A stretch of 64,000 nt of DNA from Mortierella sp. BCC40632 (lineage: Eukaryota > Mortierellomycota > Mortierellomycetes > Mortierellales > Mortierellaceae): the NCBI GenBank assembly GCA_011634665.1, contig WAEK01000015.1, positions 914,501-978,500 of the forward strand. The letters are read 5' to 3'. Below the pieces are notes generated by a model that did no database searches, was not told the DNA's origin, and was given only the letters and a program-made list of their open reading frames with translations. Position numbers and translations under genes: made by a program. This document shows, piece after piece, positions 36,997-48,710 of this stretch. Every line of letters starts with the position of its first letter. The first letter of the stretch is position 1.

Positions 36997-37278
36997 TCAG
37001 CAGGCTCAAAAGGCCGATGGACAATCCTCTTACCTTGCTGCGACATTCTGCCTTGTGTCCGTCTCGTCACGAAGGAGTCGGTCTCCTGCAGCACTAAAGG
37101 CCAGCGACTGGAGCAAGGCCATGGGCAAGGAGTTTGTGTTGGAAAAGAGGATCGAGGCTGTGACAAATTTTTCTTCGTCTTTGGAGAAGCGAAACAGACG
37201 CGAGCCAAGTTTGGCCACGCACCAGGAGGTAAGCGAGAAGATGAGGTAAAAGACAGGGATGGGCCAGTATGCCTTGAA
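36997..37278 (-). pseudogene. inverted copy of carrier exon 3 (arm B)
   Basis: Read on the minus strand this is nearly identical to 26329-26610: carrier exon 3 from its codons for K-A-Y-W to V-A-A-R, then GTAAGAGGATTGTCCATC of intron 3. Because intron sequence is included, the copy arose from DNA, not from a spliced RNA. It lacks the first part of exon 3 and all other exons and is not expressed as a carrier. Similarity stops abruptly at both ends. Confidence 0.88.
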
Positions 37279-37513
37279 AAACGTCTAAAAAGAGTCTTTT
37301 CAGTTGTGCTTCTTCTCGATAATAACGCGGTGCTATGGATCCACCTCTTTCTTCTCACTCATGGAGAGATTGACAAATGGTGAACCCTCACGAACGTCTT
37401 TTTTTTTTTTTTTTTTTTTTATTACGGATACCACTCGAATATATAAAATCGACAAACAAATAGTAAAACAACTTCACTCTTTCTTTCCTTCTTTTCCCTC
37501 CTTATTTTTTTTT

Positions 37514-40335
37514 TTACGAATTAAACACATCGACATACTTGGCACGAGCACCTCTCCGGGCAATCGTTGGCTTGGCTCCGCCCATTGGTGGAGGAGGTCC
37601 ACCAATTGCTGGAGAAGCACTAGGAGGAGGAGCACCTGGGGAAGCACCCGCTGCAGCTGCAGGAGGAATAGGTGAAGCAGCCGTCACCAAAGGCGAGGCA
37701 GATCCTGTGGCAGGTGTACCCTTCCTTGAACCAGTTGGAGGTGGAGGAAGTGCAGCTGGAGCAGTGGGCGTACCACCATCCTTCTTGTTCACCCAGCATT
37801 GAAGTTTCTCATCAAAGTAAAAAGTCGTCTCCTCGCCCAAGTTGGCTCGGACAGGCTTTGGAGTCGATCGGTCACCAAAGAGATTGATCTTGGGCCACCA
37901 AGTTCCACGAGCTGTTTAGTAAAAAGTAAAGAAAAGACAATCGAGTTAGATCAATGAAATTTAACGCGTTCCTTTCGCATCATCAGCACAGCCACTTCTC
38001 CCTTTTTCGCGTCGGCTGAACTCATTTTTTCAAAGAGTGCAAAAAAAAAAAAAAAAAAACTTACCATCCTCTCCTCCTTCGCCTTGATCCTCTGCATTTT
38101 CCTGCGAACCGTCACCTCCAGCAGCCGTCTGGGCTGCAGCTGCAGAACCATCCTCATTAGGAGGAGCCTGGGCTGCGGCAGACTTTTCCTTCTTCAAAGA
38201 ATTGTTACCCATGCCCAAATCATCAAAGTCGTCTTCCATATGGTTTGACTCGACTGCCTTGGTCGCTGTGTTTGATGCTTGGGGAGTCTCACCAAAGGTC
38301 TGGAAGGTAGGAACAGCTCCAAAGGAGACAAACTGTCCTTCCTCATAGTCGGCTCCTTGAAGCTCTTGCACTCCCCCCTCGGCTGCGGTGGCTCCAGTCT
38401 GCTGCTGATGCTGATCATATCCAGTCGCCGCCTGAGCATCTTCCTCACTAGAGACAGGAAGGACTCCAGGCTCTGTGGAGGCTAGCTGGCCCTGGTCATA
38501 GTTCTCGGCCTGGTAGGATTCTTGGTAGTATCCATCCTGTTGGTACTCGCCCTGCTGATACTCGGCCTGCTGGTACTCGGCCTGCTGGTATTCGCCTTGC
38601 TGATACTCAGTCTGCTGGTATTCACCCTGCTGATATTCAGTCTGCTGGTACTCGGTCTGCTGGTACTCAGTCTGCTGGTACTCGGTTTGCTGATACTCAG
38701 TCTGCTGGTATTCAGTCTGCTGGTATTCAGTCTGCTCGTACTCGGCCTGCTGGTACTCAGTCTGCTGGTACTCAGTCTGCTGGTACTCGCCTTGCTGGTA
38801 CTCAGCCTGCTGGTGCTCGGCTTGTTGGTGCTCAGCCTGTTGGTGCTCAACCTGCTGGTATTCGCCCTGCTGTTGGTACTCGGCTTGCTGGTAATCAGTC
38901 TGCTGGTACTCGGCTTGCTGATCTCCTTGTTGATAGCCTTCTTGATCTGCCGGCTGATATTCGCCTTGCTGATACTCGGTCTGCTGGTATTCACCCTGCT
39001 GGTACTCGCCTTGCTGGTACTCGCCCTGCTGGTACTCGCCTTGCTGGTACTCGCCCTGCTGGTATTCACCTTGCTGCTGGTATTCTTCCTGTTGCTGGTA
39101 TTCACCCTGCTGCTGGCCATCTTGCTGGTACTCTCCATACTGGTATTGATAGTCAGTCTGCTGGTAATCAGTCTGTTGGTAATCAGTCTGTTGGTAATCA
39201 GCCTGCTGTGGCTGCTGCTCGCTAGTCGCAGTCGACTCTTGTCCCTCGGTAGCATAGACGTCAGTGTGCTGTTGCTGTTCCAAAGTAGGCTTATCAGCAA
39301 GGACCTCGCCCTGCACTGGTGCCTCTTGAGCAGCATCGGCCAAGGTCTGGTCATGGTTCTCACCCTGAGTCTGAGGAACTTGCTGATCAATATACTCGGC
39401 CGCAAATCCTTCCTCACCGGTTGTTGCCTGGTACTGTTGATCTTGGCTATAGTCGTATTCGTAGCCCTGACCCTGGTAATCATACTGATATGCATTGCTG
39501 TTGGGATCATACTCTTGTCCTGCAGTGCCATCCTGGTAATAATGCTGATCTCCAGCAACCACCTCAGTTGAGTACTCCTCTCCACCGGCAGCCTGCTGAG
39601 TATACTGACCATCATAACCAGTGCCTTGAGTCTCCTGTCCAACAGCGGAGGTGGTCAATGAAGGATCTTCCGATGCACCATGCTCAGCTCCCACAACTGC
39701 CTGCGTAGAGACGTTTGACTCGAGTGGGGCCGAAGTAGCATCCTGCTGAGCATCAGCGGTGGTTTCGGCGGCTTGGTAATCCTCTGCACTGTACTGGCCT
39801 TCGGCATGGGTCTCGTATCCAGTAGCTTGTTCCTGACCATAGGTCTGATCCTGGCCATAGGTCTGATCCTGATACTGGCCCTCTTGACCATGAGCCTGAT
39901 AATCTGTTGAGACCTCACCTTGGTAGGTGGCATCGTAAGACTGAGTGGTGTCGTAGCTATATCCCTGGTGATCGGCGCCATAAGCAGTGCTGTCGCCTTG
40001 AGCATAGGCCTCCGATCCGTACTGTTCATACTGGGCAGTTGCCTGTTCCTGGTGAGTGACCTCCGACTGTTCCTGGACATGGGTCTCAGTCTGGACATCC
40101 ACAGATGGCACAGCGACAGGGGCAGCTCCAAGATCCTGCTCGACATGGATCTCTCTTGAGGTCTCAGTCGCCTGAACGACCTCGGTCGTCACAGAGATTC
40201 CAGCATCGCCAAAGGCTGCATTGGGCACATACTTGGGGGCCTTCTTGGCCAACCATGCACCTCTATTTTTTTTTAAAAAAAAGAAACAAAAGCAATGTCA
40301 ATGAATGTCTCTACTACAGGTAAGAAGGAAAGGAT

Positions 40336-40401
<66 letters not shown>

Positions 40402-42869
40402 CACTTACCCAACATTTGCGCCAGAGATGCTACCAGCGAGACGCTCAGTCATATCCTTCAACTGCTCAGTAAAGATAACATGATAATAAGGAGATCCCTT
40501 GGCCTGCGTCTTGACAATCATCTCAACTGACTCAAGATACCGTCCTGCCTCTGAAAGCATTCCTTGGTCAATCAACCGCAATACATAAATCAACTTGTAC
40601 GCCTGCAAGAATGGAAGACCTCCCGTTGCTCCAGAACTCCTCAATGCACAGGCAAACTCATAAATCTCAGTCTTTTGGAAAGCCTCCACATTCTTGTAAT
40701 AAGGATAGGCCGCATTGGGTCCATTATCGGCTCCGAGAAGAACAAAGTGATGCGTAGCACTCTGGGGCAAGAGCAAATAGCAGATATGACCCGCCTCAAC
40801 CCATCCCTGCTTCACAAGCAGATCACCCAAAAGATTAATCGTGGCATGATCTCCTTCAGTACGGTTCGAAAGAATCATCGCCAACGTATCCCGCCATTGG
40901 GCGAGGCTGTTGGATGGAATCGTCACAGCATCCAGTGCACCACTGGTGCCATCGACCAGTTGAGAGTACAAGCTCGAGGGTGCCAACTCGAATACAGCCT
41001 TGTCAGTCTTGCCCGAAAGAAGTGCGTAAAGGACTCGAAGACTCTCCAGACCATTGGCGGGTTGATCCACGTTTTGGCTGGAGAGACCCTGGTGAAGGAA
41101 TCCATCGACAGCCTCCTTCCAGAGACTTTTGTCGTCCCCATGGCTGCTGAGGAGAAGAGCATGAGCCCAAAGCTTAGAGTGAATCGCATGGCGAACAGCG
41201 CCTGCACGGTCGCCCTGTCGAAGGATGTTCTGAAGTGCCAGGATAGATGTCCAACTTTCTGCATCACTGGTCTGCTGAGCTGGAGGAACTGTAAAGTCGG
41301 GGAGAGGGATCGACTGGAGAACATTCCTAACAGCCTCATCGACCTTGGCACTGGAGTATTCCAGAGGGGGAAAAGAAGTGTATCCAGCTTGGTTAATACT
41401 ATTGTCTGTTGATGCGAAAAAGTAAACCAGCCAACGAGAAAACAGGCAGTGAAAATAAAGATGATTTCTCTTAAACATACCCTCCAACAAGAGTGCTCTC
41501 CTGTTCAAACATGACCTTGAAGAGTCTCCAGAGGAGAACACGATGGGCATCCGAAGAACTGTCAGCTGTGATGAGACTATACTCCTGGATCTTGGCCTCA
41601 ATGAGCTGGAGAACATCCTTGCGCTTGGTCTTCATGGGTGCAGAACTATCCATCAACAAGGGTCCAGGATAGCCAGCAATGACAGGATCGGATCCAAGGA
41701 CATTCTTCAAATGCGTCAACTGCAACGCTCCATTTTGTCTCGTCTGTTGGTACTGGTAGGCAGCATCTCCACCCTGGGCTGAAACAGGGAAGATGGTGAT
41801 AAGTTTGCCTAAAGAGTGCATTTACGTTGAAAAGATAAAAAATAAAAATATATACATCATTTGGAATATATCCGAAATAATGAGCCACGTCGATTAGCCT
41901 CTCTCTCTTCTCTTCCTCATTCGAAGTAAATACAGCGGATCAAAGCGTACAAATAAATATCGAGAGCAAGATGTGTTCCTCCATCAACACACTACAACAT
42001 CCCAGCACACATACCTCCAAAACCAAATGAAACAAGAGGACATCCTTGGAGTCGATTCAGAGGATCATCGATCCGAACTGGCTCGGGCTCAGGCACAACC
42101 GGCTCGGGCTGAACCTGCTCCTGTTGTTGTGTATACTGATTATCGGTATAGTATCCCGTCGCTGGATCATATTGCTGCTGCTGCTGCTGATACTGCTGAT
42201 CATATGCAGCATTGCCATATCCTCCTTGCTCATCCCAAGGCTGTTGTGGTTGCTGTTGCTCATACCCTTGTTGCTCATACTGCTCCTGAGCAAACGAATT
42301 CAAACGATCCAGATTTGGCATCGGTGAAGCATTGTTGGCCACAAACTCGGATTGATAACTAAGCGAAGGTGTTGCTGACCGACTCGCGCCAACAATGGGT
42401 CGACCGCATTCGGAACAAAACTTGGCCGAGGGCTTGTTCTCACCAGAGCATTCAGGGAATGGGCATGGCTCTAGTACAGGCTGCGAGGACACACCCGAAC
42501 CAGACTTGAGAGGTCCCATATATGGCGTCTGCGAGGCCGCAGGGAATGCTTGCGCACCCAAGAGCGGTGTCCTGGGGATTCCATATGGCGTATGGGGAGA
42601 TGCCCCTTGTCTTGACGGGCCAGCCGAAGAGGGGCCAGAACTGGATCCCAGACGCTGCATTACTGGAGATGGTCTGGATGTTGGTGGGAACTGACCATAG
42701 GCCTGTGCACCTTGCCCACTATGAGGAGGTCCATGAGGTCCAGGTGCATTGGCATTCGGACGAAGGGAGAAGGATGCCTGGCTAGAGATCGAGGCTTGCC
42801 TGGATCGCTGTTGACGATCATCGTAGGGTGGGTACTGCTGCTGCTGCTGGAATGGCTGTTGCTGGAACG

Positions 42870-42900
<31 letters not shown>

Positions 42901-44268
42901 TTGCTGGGGTGGCACCCTAGCCTGTTGCTGTTGCTGGGGAAGAGGAGGAGCCGATGGAGAATGTTGAGGGTGGGTGGCAATGGCAATGGCGGCAGCGGCA
43001 GCGGTAGCGGTAGCGGCAGTAGGCGTCAAGGAAGGACGCTTCTGCATTGATGGGGGCGGAAGTGGTGGACGTCCCTTGGCCTGCTGAGAGCCACCAGAAA
43101 TAGGAGCCGTCGCTGGGAATCCGGTCTGTGCTTGTCCCTGTCCCTGTCCCTGTCCCGGTTGACCCTGGGTGGCCGAGAAGGCATTGCTCACTGGAGGAGC
43201 TTGGGCCCCCTGGTGACCATAGTTAGCGCTCTGCTGCTGCTGCTGTTGGGGAGGTCCGCCAAACAGATCTGAAGTGCTACTAAAGGACGTGCCACGTTGA
43301 TCTCTTGTTCCTGACGAAGCAGTGGCGCCCTGTTGTGGGAAGAGTCCAGATGCATGCTGCTGCTGTTGAGATTGCGTAGGATGTTGCTGTTGAGGATGAC
43401 GCTGCTGAAGAGGTTGCTGAGGAGTCCTCTGGGCAAGGGTCGCCGATTGAGCAGGTGGTCCAGTCCTCTGCGGTTGCAACGGCTGCTGTTGCTGTTGCTG
43501 CTGTTGCTGTTGAGGTGGTGGTGGCTGCTGTTGTTGAGCCCCAAGTCTCTGCTGGCTCTGGCTAGTAGGAGGCTGGCCAAAAGGAGGGGGAGGAGCAGTT
43601 GCACCCTGGGGACGGAAGCCCTGGGGAGGAGCCTGCTGAAGAGGTCGGTTTGCTGTGGGTGGGCTAGCAAACAGATCAGAGGCAGACGCAAGATCAGACG
43701 AGGCTCCAGCTGCTGGTGGCTGCTGCTGCTGCTGTTGGTGCTGTTGGTGCTGAGGGGGTTGCTGGCCAAAAGGGTGTTGTTGCTGCTGCTGCTGCTGCTG
43801 AGGAGGAGGAGGAGGAGCTTGTTGTTGAGGAGGAGCTTGTTGCTGATCCTGCTCTTGGACCTGCGAGAACCATTGGCTAGGATGCTGCTGTGGGTGCTGT
43901 TGGGGGTGCTGCTGAGGATGCCGCTGCTGGTACGGTGCTACTGGAGGTCTCTGTTGTGGCGGCTGGTGCTGCTGCTGCTGGAACGGGTATTGCTGCTGCT
44001 GCTGCTGCTGGTGCTGTTGATGCTGCTGGTGCTGCAGAGGTTGCTGATGCTGCTGTGGATATTGCTGCTGGTGCTGTGGGTACTGTTGCTGCTGGTGCTG
44101 CTGCTGGTACGCAGGCTGCTGCTGATTCATACCATGGGCCTGTGGACGGGGTGGGATCTGGCCGCCTCTTGGAGGACCTGTAGTGGCGCCAAAGAAGGGG
44201 ATGGGGCCATCCTCAACGGGAGGTTGCTGATGCGGCGGCTGGTTCGGATGACGGAAAGGCTGGGCCAT
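37514..44268 (-). CDS. SEC16: Sec16, COPII coat scaffold at ER exit sites
   Basis: Five exons on the minus strand (44268-42015, 41808-41481, 41398-40409, 40262-38065, 37911-37514) give about 2055 residues with matching phases. Sec16 organises ER exit sites and binds Sec23, Sec31 and Sec13. Residues 1-750 are a Gln/Pro-rich disordered head with many poly-Gln runs and a zinc-ribbon-like C-x4-C...C-x2-C cluster (about 600-630). The conserved core follows: [12 protein letters not shown] spans exons 1-2 (about 748-760), and exon 3 is the helical ACE1/Sec13-binding solenoid (about 861-1190). Exon 4 is again disordered and holds an E-Y-Q-Q-x repeat tract (about 1543-1767). The C-terminus (exon 5) has the Sec23-binding-type end: L-G-E-E-x-x-F-Y-F-D, C-W-V-N-K, a Pro-rich stretch and [14 protein letters not shown]-rich block lies just upstream of the start. 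Confidence 0.93.
38532..39205 (-). repeat. 15-bp minisatellite coding for E-Y-Q-Q-x
   Basis: Within Sec16 exon 4 roughly forty tandem 15-bp units encode the pentapeptide E-Y-Q-Q followed by G, T, A or D, with a few variants (E-H-Q-Q, T-D-Y-Q-Q). The frame is kept throughout. On the opposite strand the same DNA reads as a spurious Leu/Val-rich frame. Confidence 0.93.
40339..40399 (+). repeat. (GA)n tract in Sec16 intron 3
   Basis: About 58 bp of GA on the + strand, i.e. CT on the coding strand, between exons 3 and 4 of Sec16. Confidence 0.9.
42830..44115 (-). repeat. CAG/CAA-rich poly-Gln coding tracts
   Basis: Many short runs of glutamine codons, mixed CAG and CAA, encode the Gln-rich head of Sec16. 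The interruptions by CAA and by Pro/His codons argue for a maintained protein feature rather than a pure CAG expansion. Confidence 0.85.
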
Positions 44269-44706
44269 CTTCCGCTCGGATGCACTCGTCTTGGGGCCGA
44301 CTTGTCGAGGGAGGGAAGGAGCCGGGAGCAGGAGAGGATGATGATGGAGATGAAGAGGAGAAGGAAGGAGATGAAAAGGATGGATGGATGGATGGGAGAA
44401 AGAAAGAAAGAAAGAAATGAGAAAAAAGAGAGAGGAGAGCAGATGATGAAGATCGCCGCTTTTGAGCCGGCAGCCAATAGTCGTCGCACAGCCAGATGGA
44501 CGAGAGTACGAGTGAAGAGAGACTGAGAGGCTGGGGAGGAGGGGGGAGAGTGAGAGAGTGAGAGAGAGAAACGCGTCGGGGGACCGCGAGATTCTGACAC
44601 GTCACAGGGGAAGAAGAAGAAGGGAAGGAGGAAGAGTTTAATCCTTTTTGTTCTTTCTAATCTTTTCTGCCTTTCCGGCTGCCTATCCATAAATGCCTAT
44701 CTCCCC

Positions 44707-44837
44707 CTAGAAGATCACGTCCTCGTCCTCGCCACCAAGGAGATCTCCTGCCTCAGCCATCGATGGGTCTGCACTAGTCGATATATCATCCGTCTCGACA
44801 AGTGCCTTTACTTCTCCCTTTGCAGCCGCACCTATTT

Positions 44838-44876
<39 letters not shown>

Positions 44877-46731
44877 CCTGCGTTAGTTTCTGAATTCTAC
44901 AATGCTCTCCAAGATATACTCCTTTGTTCAATAATCTTCAAAGTACCTTCTGCTGCCTGCTGCATTTCTCTCTCGAGCGTGCTACGGGCTGCTGCCTCCT
45001 TCTTCTTGCCTTGGACCTTCTTCAATCTAACAGAGACAAATCATATCACTCAATGGCCATACTCGAAAAAGAAAAGTTGCACAGTCCTGAAAAGTGAAAT
45101 TCAATGTTGTCGCCGTTGTTGTTGTTGTTGTTGTTTGTCACCCAAATCTCAAGTAACAGGGTACCTCAGGGCTTACCTGAAGAATTCCTCACGATCCTGC
45201 TCGTCCAGTTCAGAGATAATGTGCTTGATGGTGTTCTCATAGCGAGGAATGATGATGTGCTCAATAGCATTGACACGGCGGTTGGTCAACTTGATGACCT
45301 CGTCCAGAATCACGAAAGCTGTCTGTAATAATACCAATGGCCGATTATTGAATACAAAAAGAGAGAGAGAAAGAGAGAGAGAGAAAGAATTGCAACAGCA
45401 ACACCAGCGTCAGTCATCTTTTCCTTGAGCACCTTGACGCGCATTTTTTTTTTTTTTTAAAAAAATAAGATTTTCCAACTTCTTTCAAACCCTGAAAGCA
45501 CATCATCTCTTTTACCTGCAACGATGCCAACTCGACCAAAGTCTCCACAGCTTTGATGTACGTGTCCTTGCACTTTTGAACTTGCTGTCCACCACGGCCA
45601 AGTCCCGTCAACTCATTTGCTATTATTCAACGAAGGATTGAGAGAGAAAGAGAAAGAGAGATGGGTGGAATCTAATGATAAGTTCTCACGTAGGTTAAAA
45701 AAGAAAAGGGTAGATAGATCTCATCCAAGTGCACAAAAAAAAAAAAAAAAAAAAGACCTGACAGGTCCGTTTTTTTTCTTCTTCTTCCTCTTTACCGTTG
45801 GATCCTTCCTGGTAGCTCTCAAAAACAGGAAGCATGACACCCGACACGTTCTCTTGCTTTGCCCGCACGCGAAACTGTGCATTCTTGACACTCTCCTGGA
45901 CTTGGTAACCAATGTCTCCTGTGATATATGTCACTTCAGCCAACGAGAAGGACGCGACTTGCATCACCTTGCCCATCAAACGCTTGGCCTAAGACGTCAT
46001 TTTTTTTTTTTTTTTTTTTTTCGAATGGACAATGAAAAGGGTTCCAAGGGATAGAAAAGGGTGAGTATAAAAAGAAGAGAGAATATGATGAAAGGGGTGA
46101 GGTTGGTATGTGGGCAAATGAGTCAGTGGTGGTAGTGGTAGGTGGTAGGTAGAAGGTGGTGAGGAAGGATGAATAGAGTCCAACAAATTGTTGTGTTGAG
46201 AAAGACTGATCAACCAGGAAACATCAAGCGCAATGATGAAAGCTTGCAAAAAGCTGTCCTCCTAAGAAAGAAAGAAAAAGAAAAGAATTGCTCCACTCGT
46301 AGAAGGTCACTGACACCCCACGGGGAAGACACGGGGTCCGCACGTAGAAGTGAAAGAAAGGAGAGGAATGATGCTTCCTCCTCCAAGAAAAAGGACTTAC
46401 ATCGTCAATCTTTTTGACAATTTCACGGAAACGCTTTGTTAGTGCTTCACTCTTTCGCTTAAGTAGACTGTGGCCAGTTTGGGCTCCCTTCAGCTTCTGT
46501 TTCATGACACTCAAGGTCCTGTCATTTTTTTTGGCGTCAACAGAATCCCCAGCAAAGCGAAGAGAAATGAATGGTTTATCCTAGTTAGTTGACCTGGCCT
46601 AGGAAGAGTGGTGAAGCGCCATGAGGAAAATGAAGAAGAAAGAAAGAAAAAAAAAAGGTGAGGGGAGCAGAGAAAAGAGTCCGTTACATGCGTGTTGGGA
46701 AGACGGCCAATCGGTTGTTGGTGCCTGACAT
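44707..46731 (-). CDS. VMA8: V-type ATPase subunit D
   Basis: Seven exons on the minus strand (46731-46688, 46518-46401, 45988-45796, 45619-45516, 45322-45177, 45026-44947, 44831-44707) give 269 residues, near the 256 of yeast Vma8. Subunit D is the central rotor shaft of the V1 sector that couples ATP hydrolysis to proton pumping into vacuoles. Seen: F-P-T-R-M-T-L at the start (split by intron 1), [19 protein letters not shown], a helix rich in [27 protein letters not shown] / [21 protein letters not shown] and an acidic C-terminus ending D-E-D-V-I-F, as in yeast. All phases agree. The small first exon (44 bp) is confirmed by its conserved peptide. Intron 6 contains an adjoining T run and A run (44834-44876), intron 4 a coding-like island. 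Confidence 0.95.
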
Positions 46732-47871
46732 AATGAAGTAGCAGAGACGTGGAGTCGATGGTGATGGAGCAGTGAACAAGCCAAAGATAAAAAAGACCAA
46801 TGGGCCCAAAAAAAGGATTCAAGTCAACTGATGCGAAAGCTTGTCACGGTCCAGCGATCAGTGGAGACTGGTCGGTCCGTCGCTCTTATGACGTCGACAC
46901 TGGGGGGAAGGGGTATCAGAAAAACTTATCGCTCCAAGGTGGATCTTTCCACACTCAGGTCCCAGCGACATGGTTCAGTCCTGAGAACGCGCCCTCTTGG
47001 AGCCCTGTCGGCTGTCAACACCACTAGAGGATTAACAATGGCGCTGGCATTGGCACAGAGGCTGGCTCGAGTCAGTAGTCGACTGAGGTGGACCGTCCCT
47101 GGAAAGGGGATTACTATTTCGGCGATAGGTTGAAAAAAGCATCAGGGGGTCATCGTATCACGCTTCCGAGGATATGACCTGTCCACCCTTGCCTATTGTA
47201 CACAACAGAGTGATTACTTTGCCCGTTGTGGATATCGACTTTCATTCGCCGGGTGTATCCTGGGACTTTAATATTCGTTGGCTCCAGCATCCACGACTGA
47301 GCTTTGAAGATGAATCCAGAGGAATTAGAGGACAGGGACCGATCGTTGAGCCTACATACCAACCATCTACTTTTGAGGTCTGGTTTTCTGGGTTTACTCT
47401 CGCAGATAGCTTTGTGAATCTCGCTCAGTTTCTTGTCAAGGGTCATAACTAGTAAGTTGTGCATTCGATCATGCAAAGCTCCCTTCGCGTCAAGTGGGGA
47501 AATGCTAGCCGTAGACCGTGAATAAAGAGACACAAGTCTCACTTGAGCACCTTTCTCTCTCTCTCTCTCTCATACACACACACATACACTCTCTCCCTTC
47601 ACACCCCTTTCTCTGATGATCATCTGGTCAGCCAAAAACCAACGCTAAGATATCAATGGATTAGCACAGCTACCTCTGATGAGTAGCACACCTCTACATA
47701 GAAATAGGACGATCACTTGGTAGCCTCTCCCCTGAGCGCCAGATAATGGATTGGCTCGAATAGGTTTTCAACCTTGGGCACAAGATATATATATGTGTGG
47801 GGGGGACGAGTGGATGCTTCGCCATAAGTATTTATTGAAGGGATTTGCTACGCTATTAGGAGTTGCTTGGT
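46732..47871. other. unassigned region, possible decayed coding DNA
   Basis: From about 46830 to 47460 the sequence is unlike the simple-repeat spacers: balanced composition and several overlapping open frames on both strands. The best-looking frame is + 47174-47452 (92 residues, with V-V-D-I-D-F and W-F-S-G-F segments, ending in TAG). Another + frame covers 46831-47133. They do not join by obvious splice sites, and I recognise no family. It may be a broken gene or old mobile element. From 47560 to 47870 it is 3' flank of the minus-strand gene. Confidence 0.35.
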
Positions 47872-48664
47872 CTAATCCTCGTAATCATCTGGGAGAGAAT
47901 TGGTCGGATGTGGTATTCTTGGAATACCATCGCCTTCGTCTTCACTTGCTTCCTCTTCCTCTTCCTCTTCCTCTTCTTCATCGATCTCATCGTCTTCGTC
48001 CTCATCCTCGTCCTCATCTTCATCCTCGTCCTCATCCTCATCCTCGTCGCTCCTTTCGCTCTCGCTACTTCTATGACTAGAGGATGCCGAGGATCTGCCA
48101 CTGACAGGCGAAGTTCCACTAGAGACTGTGGCTGTCCGAGAGTAAAGAGTATTCTTCCCAGCCAGAGGACGCCGTACAATGTCAGCGCCATGTCTCGAAG
48201 GAATGGGTTCCCAAGATCCCGTTCCATGGGCCATACCTACACAGTCTGTCTCTGTCGAGACTCCCTTGTCCAGTTTCCTGACAAAGACTCGAGGATTCAC
48301 AAACTTAACGTCGTATTCTCGATACACTTCTCCAAAGAGCGTTTGCTTGTCCTGTAAGAAAAAAAAAAAAAAAAAAATAGATAAGTGGACAGAGTTAGGC
48401 ACGGTATAAGTCATTGGACAAAACTAGACAACAGTCTAGAGCATAATATGGTCTCTGTACCTTGACATAAGATTGGTAAACGGACACCAAAATATGCACC
48501 TGGAGAGCTACCATAACCGAGATGGGGAGAAAAATATGAAAGTTGTCTCCATCCATTCCAGCCATGATCAGTACCTGCGCAGGCGAATACCAGCTAACAA
48601 GGTTAATCGGTCATAGAATACCAATTGTTAATGACCTGTTCCATGACAGTGCCCACCTTTCTCT

Positions 48665-48710
<46 letters not shown>

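Noticed and set aside
38532..39205. Regular 15-bp repeats considered as a CRISPR-like array
   Set aside because: Units are contiguous without unique spacers, keep one reading frame and lie within a conserved eukaryotic gene.
38522..39571. 349-codon + frame, almost all Leu/Val, looking like a membrane protein
   Set aside because: It is the complement of the Sec16 E-Y-Q-Q-x minisatellite; the hydrophobic pattern is an artefact of the repeat.
43333..44526. 397-codon + frame rich in Leu/Arg
   Set aside because: Antisense of the Sec16 poly-Gln head; CTG/TTG complements of CAG/CAA give poly-Leu.
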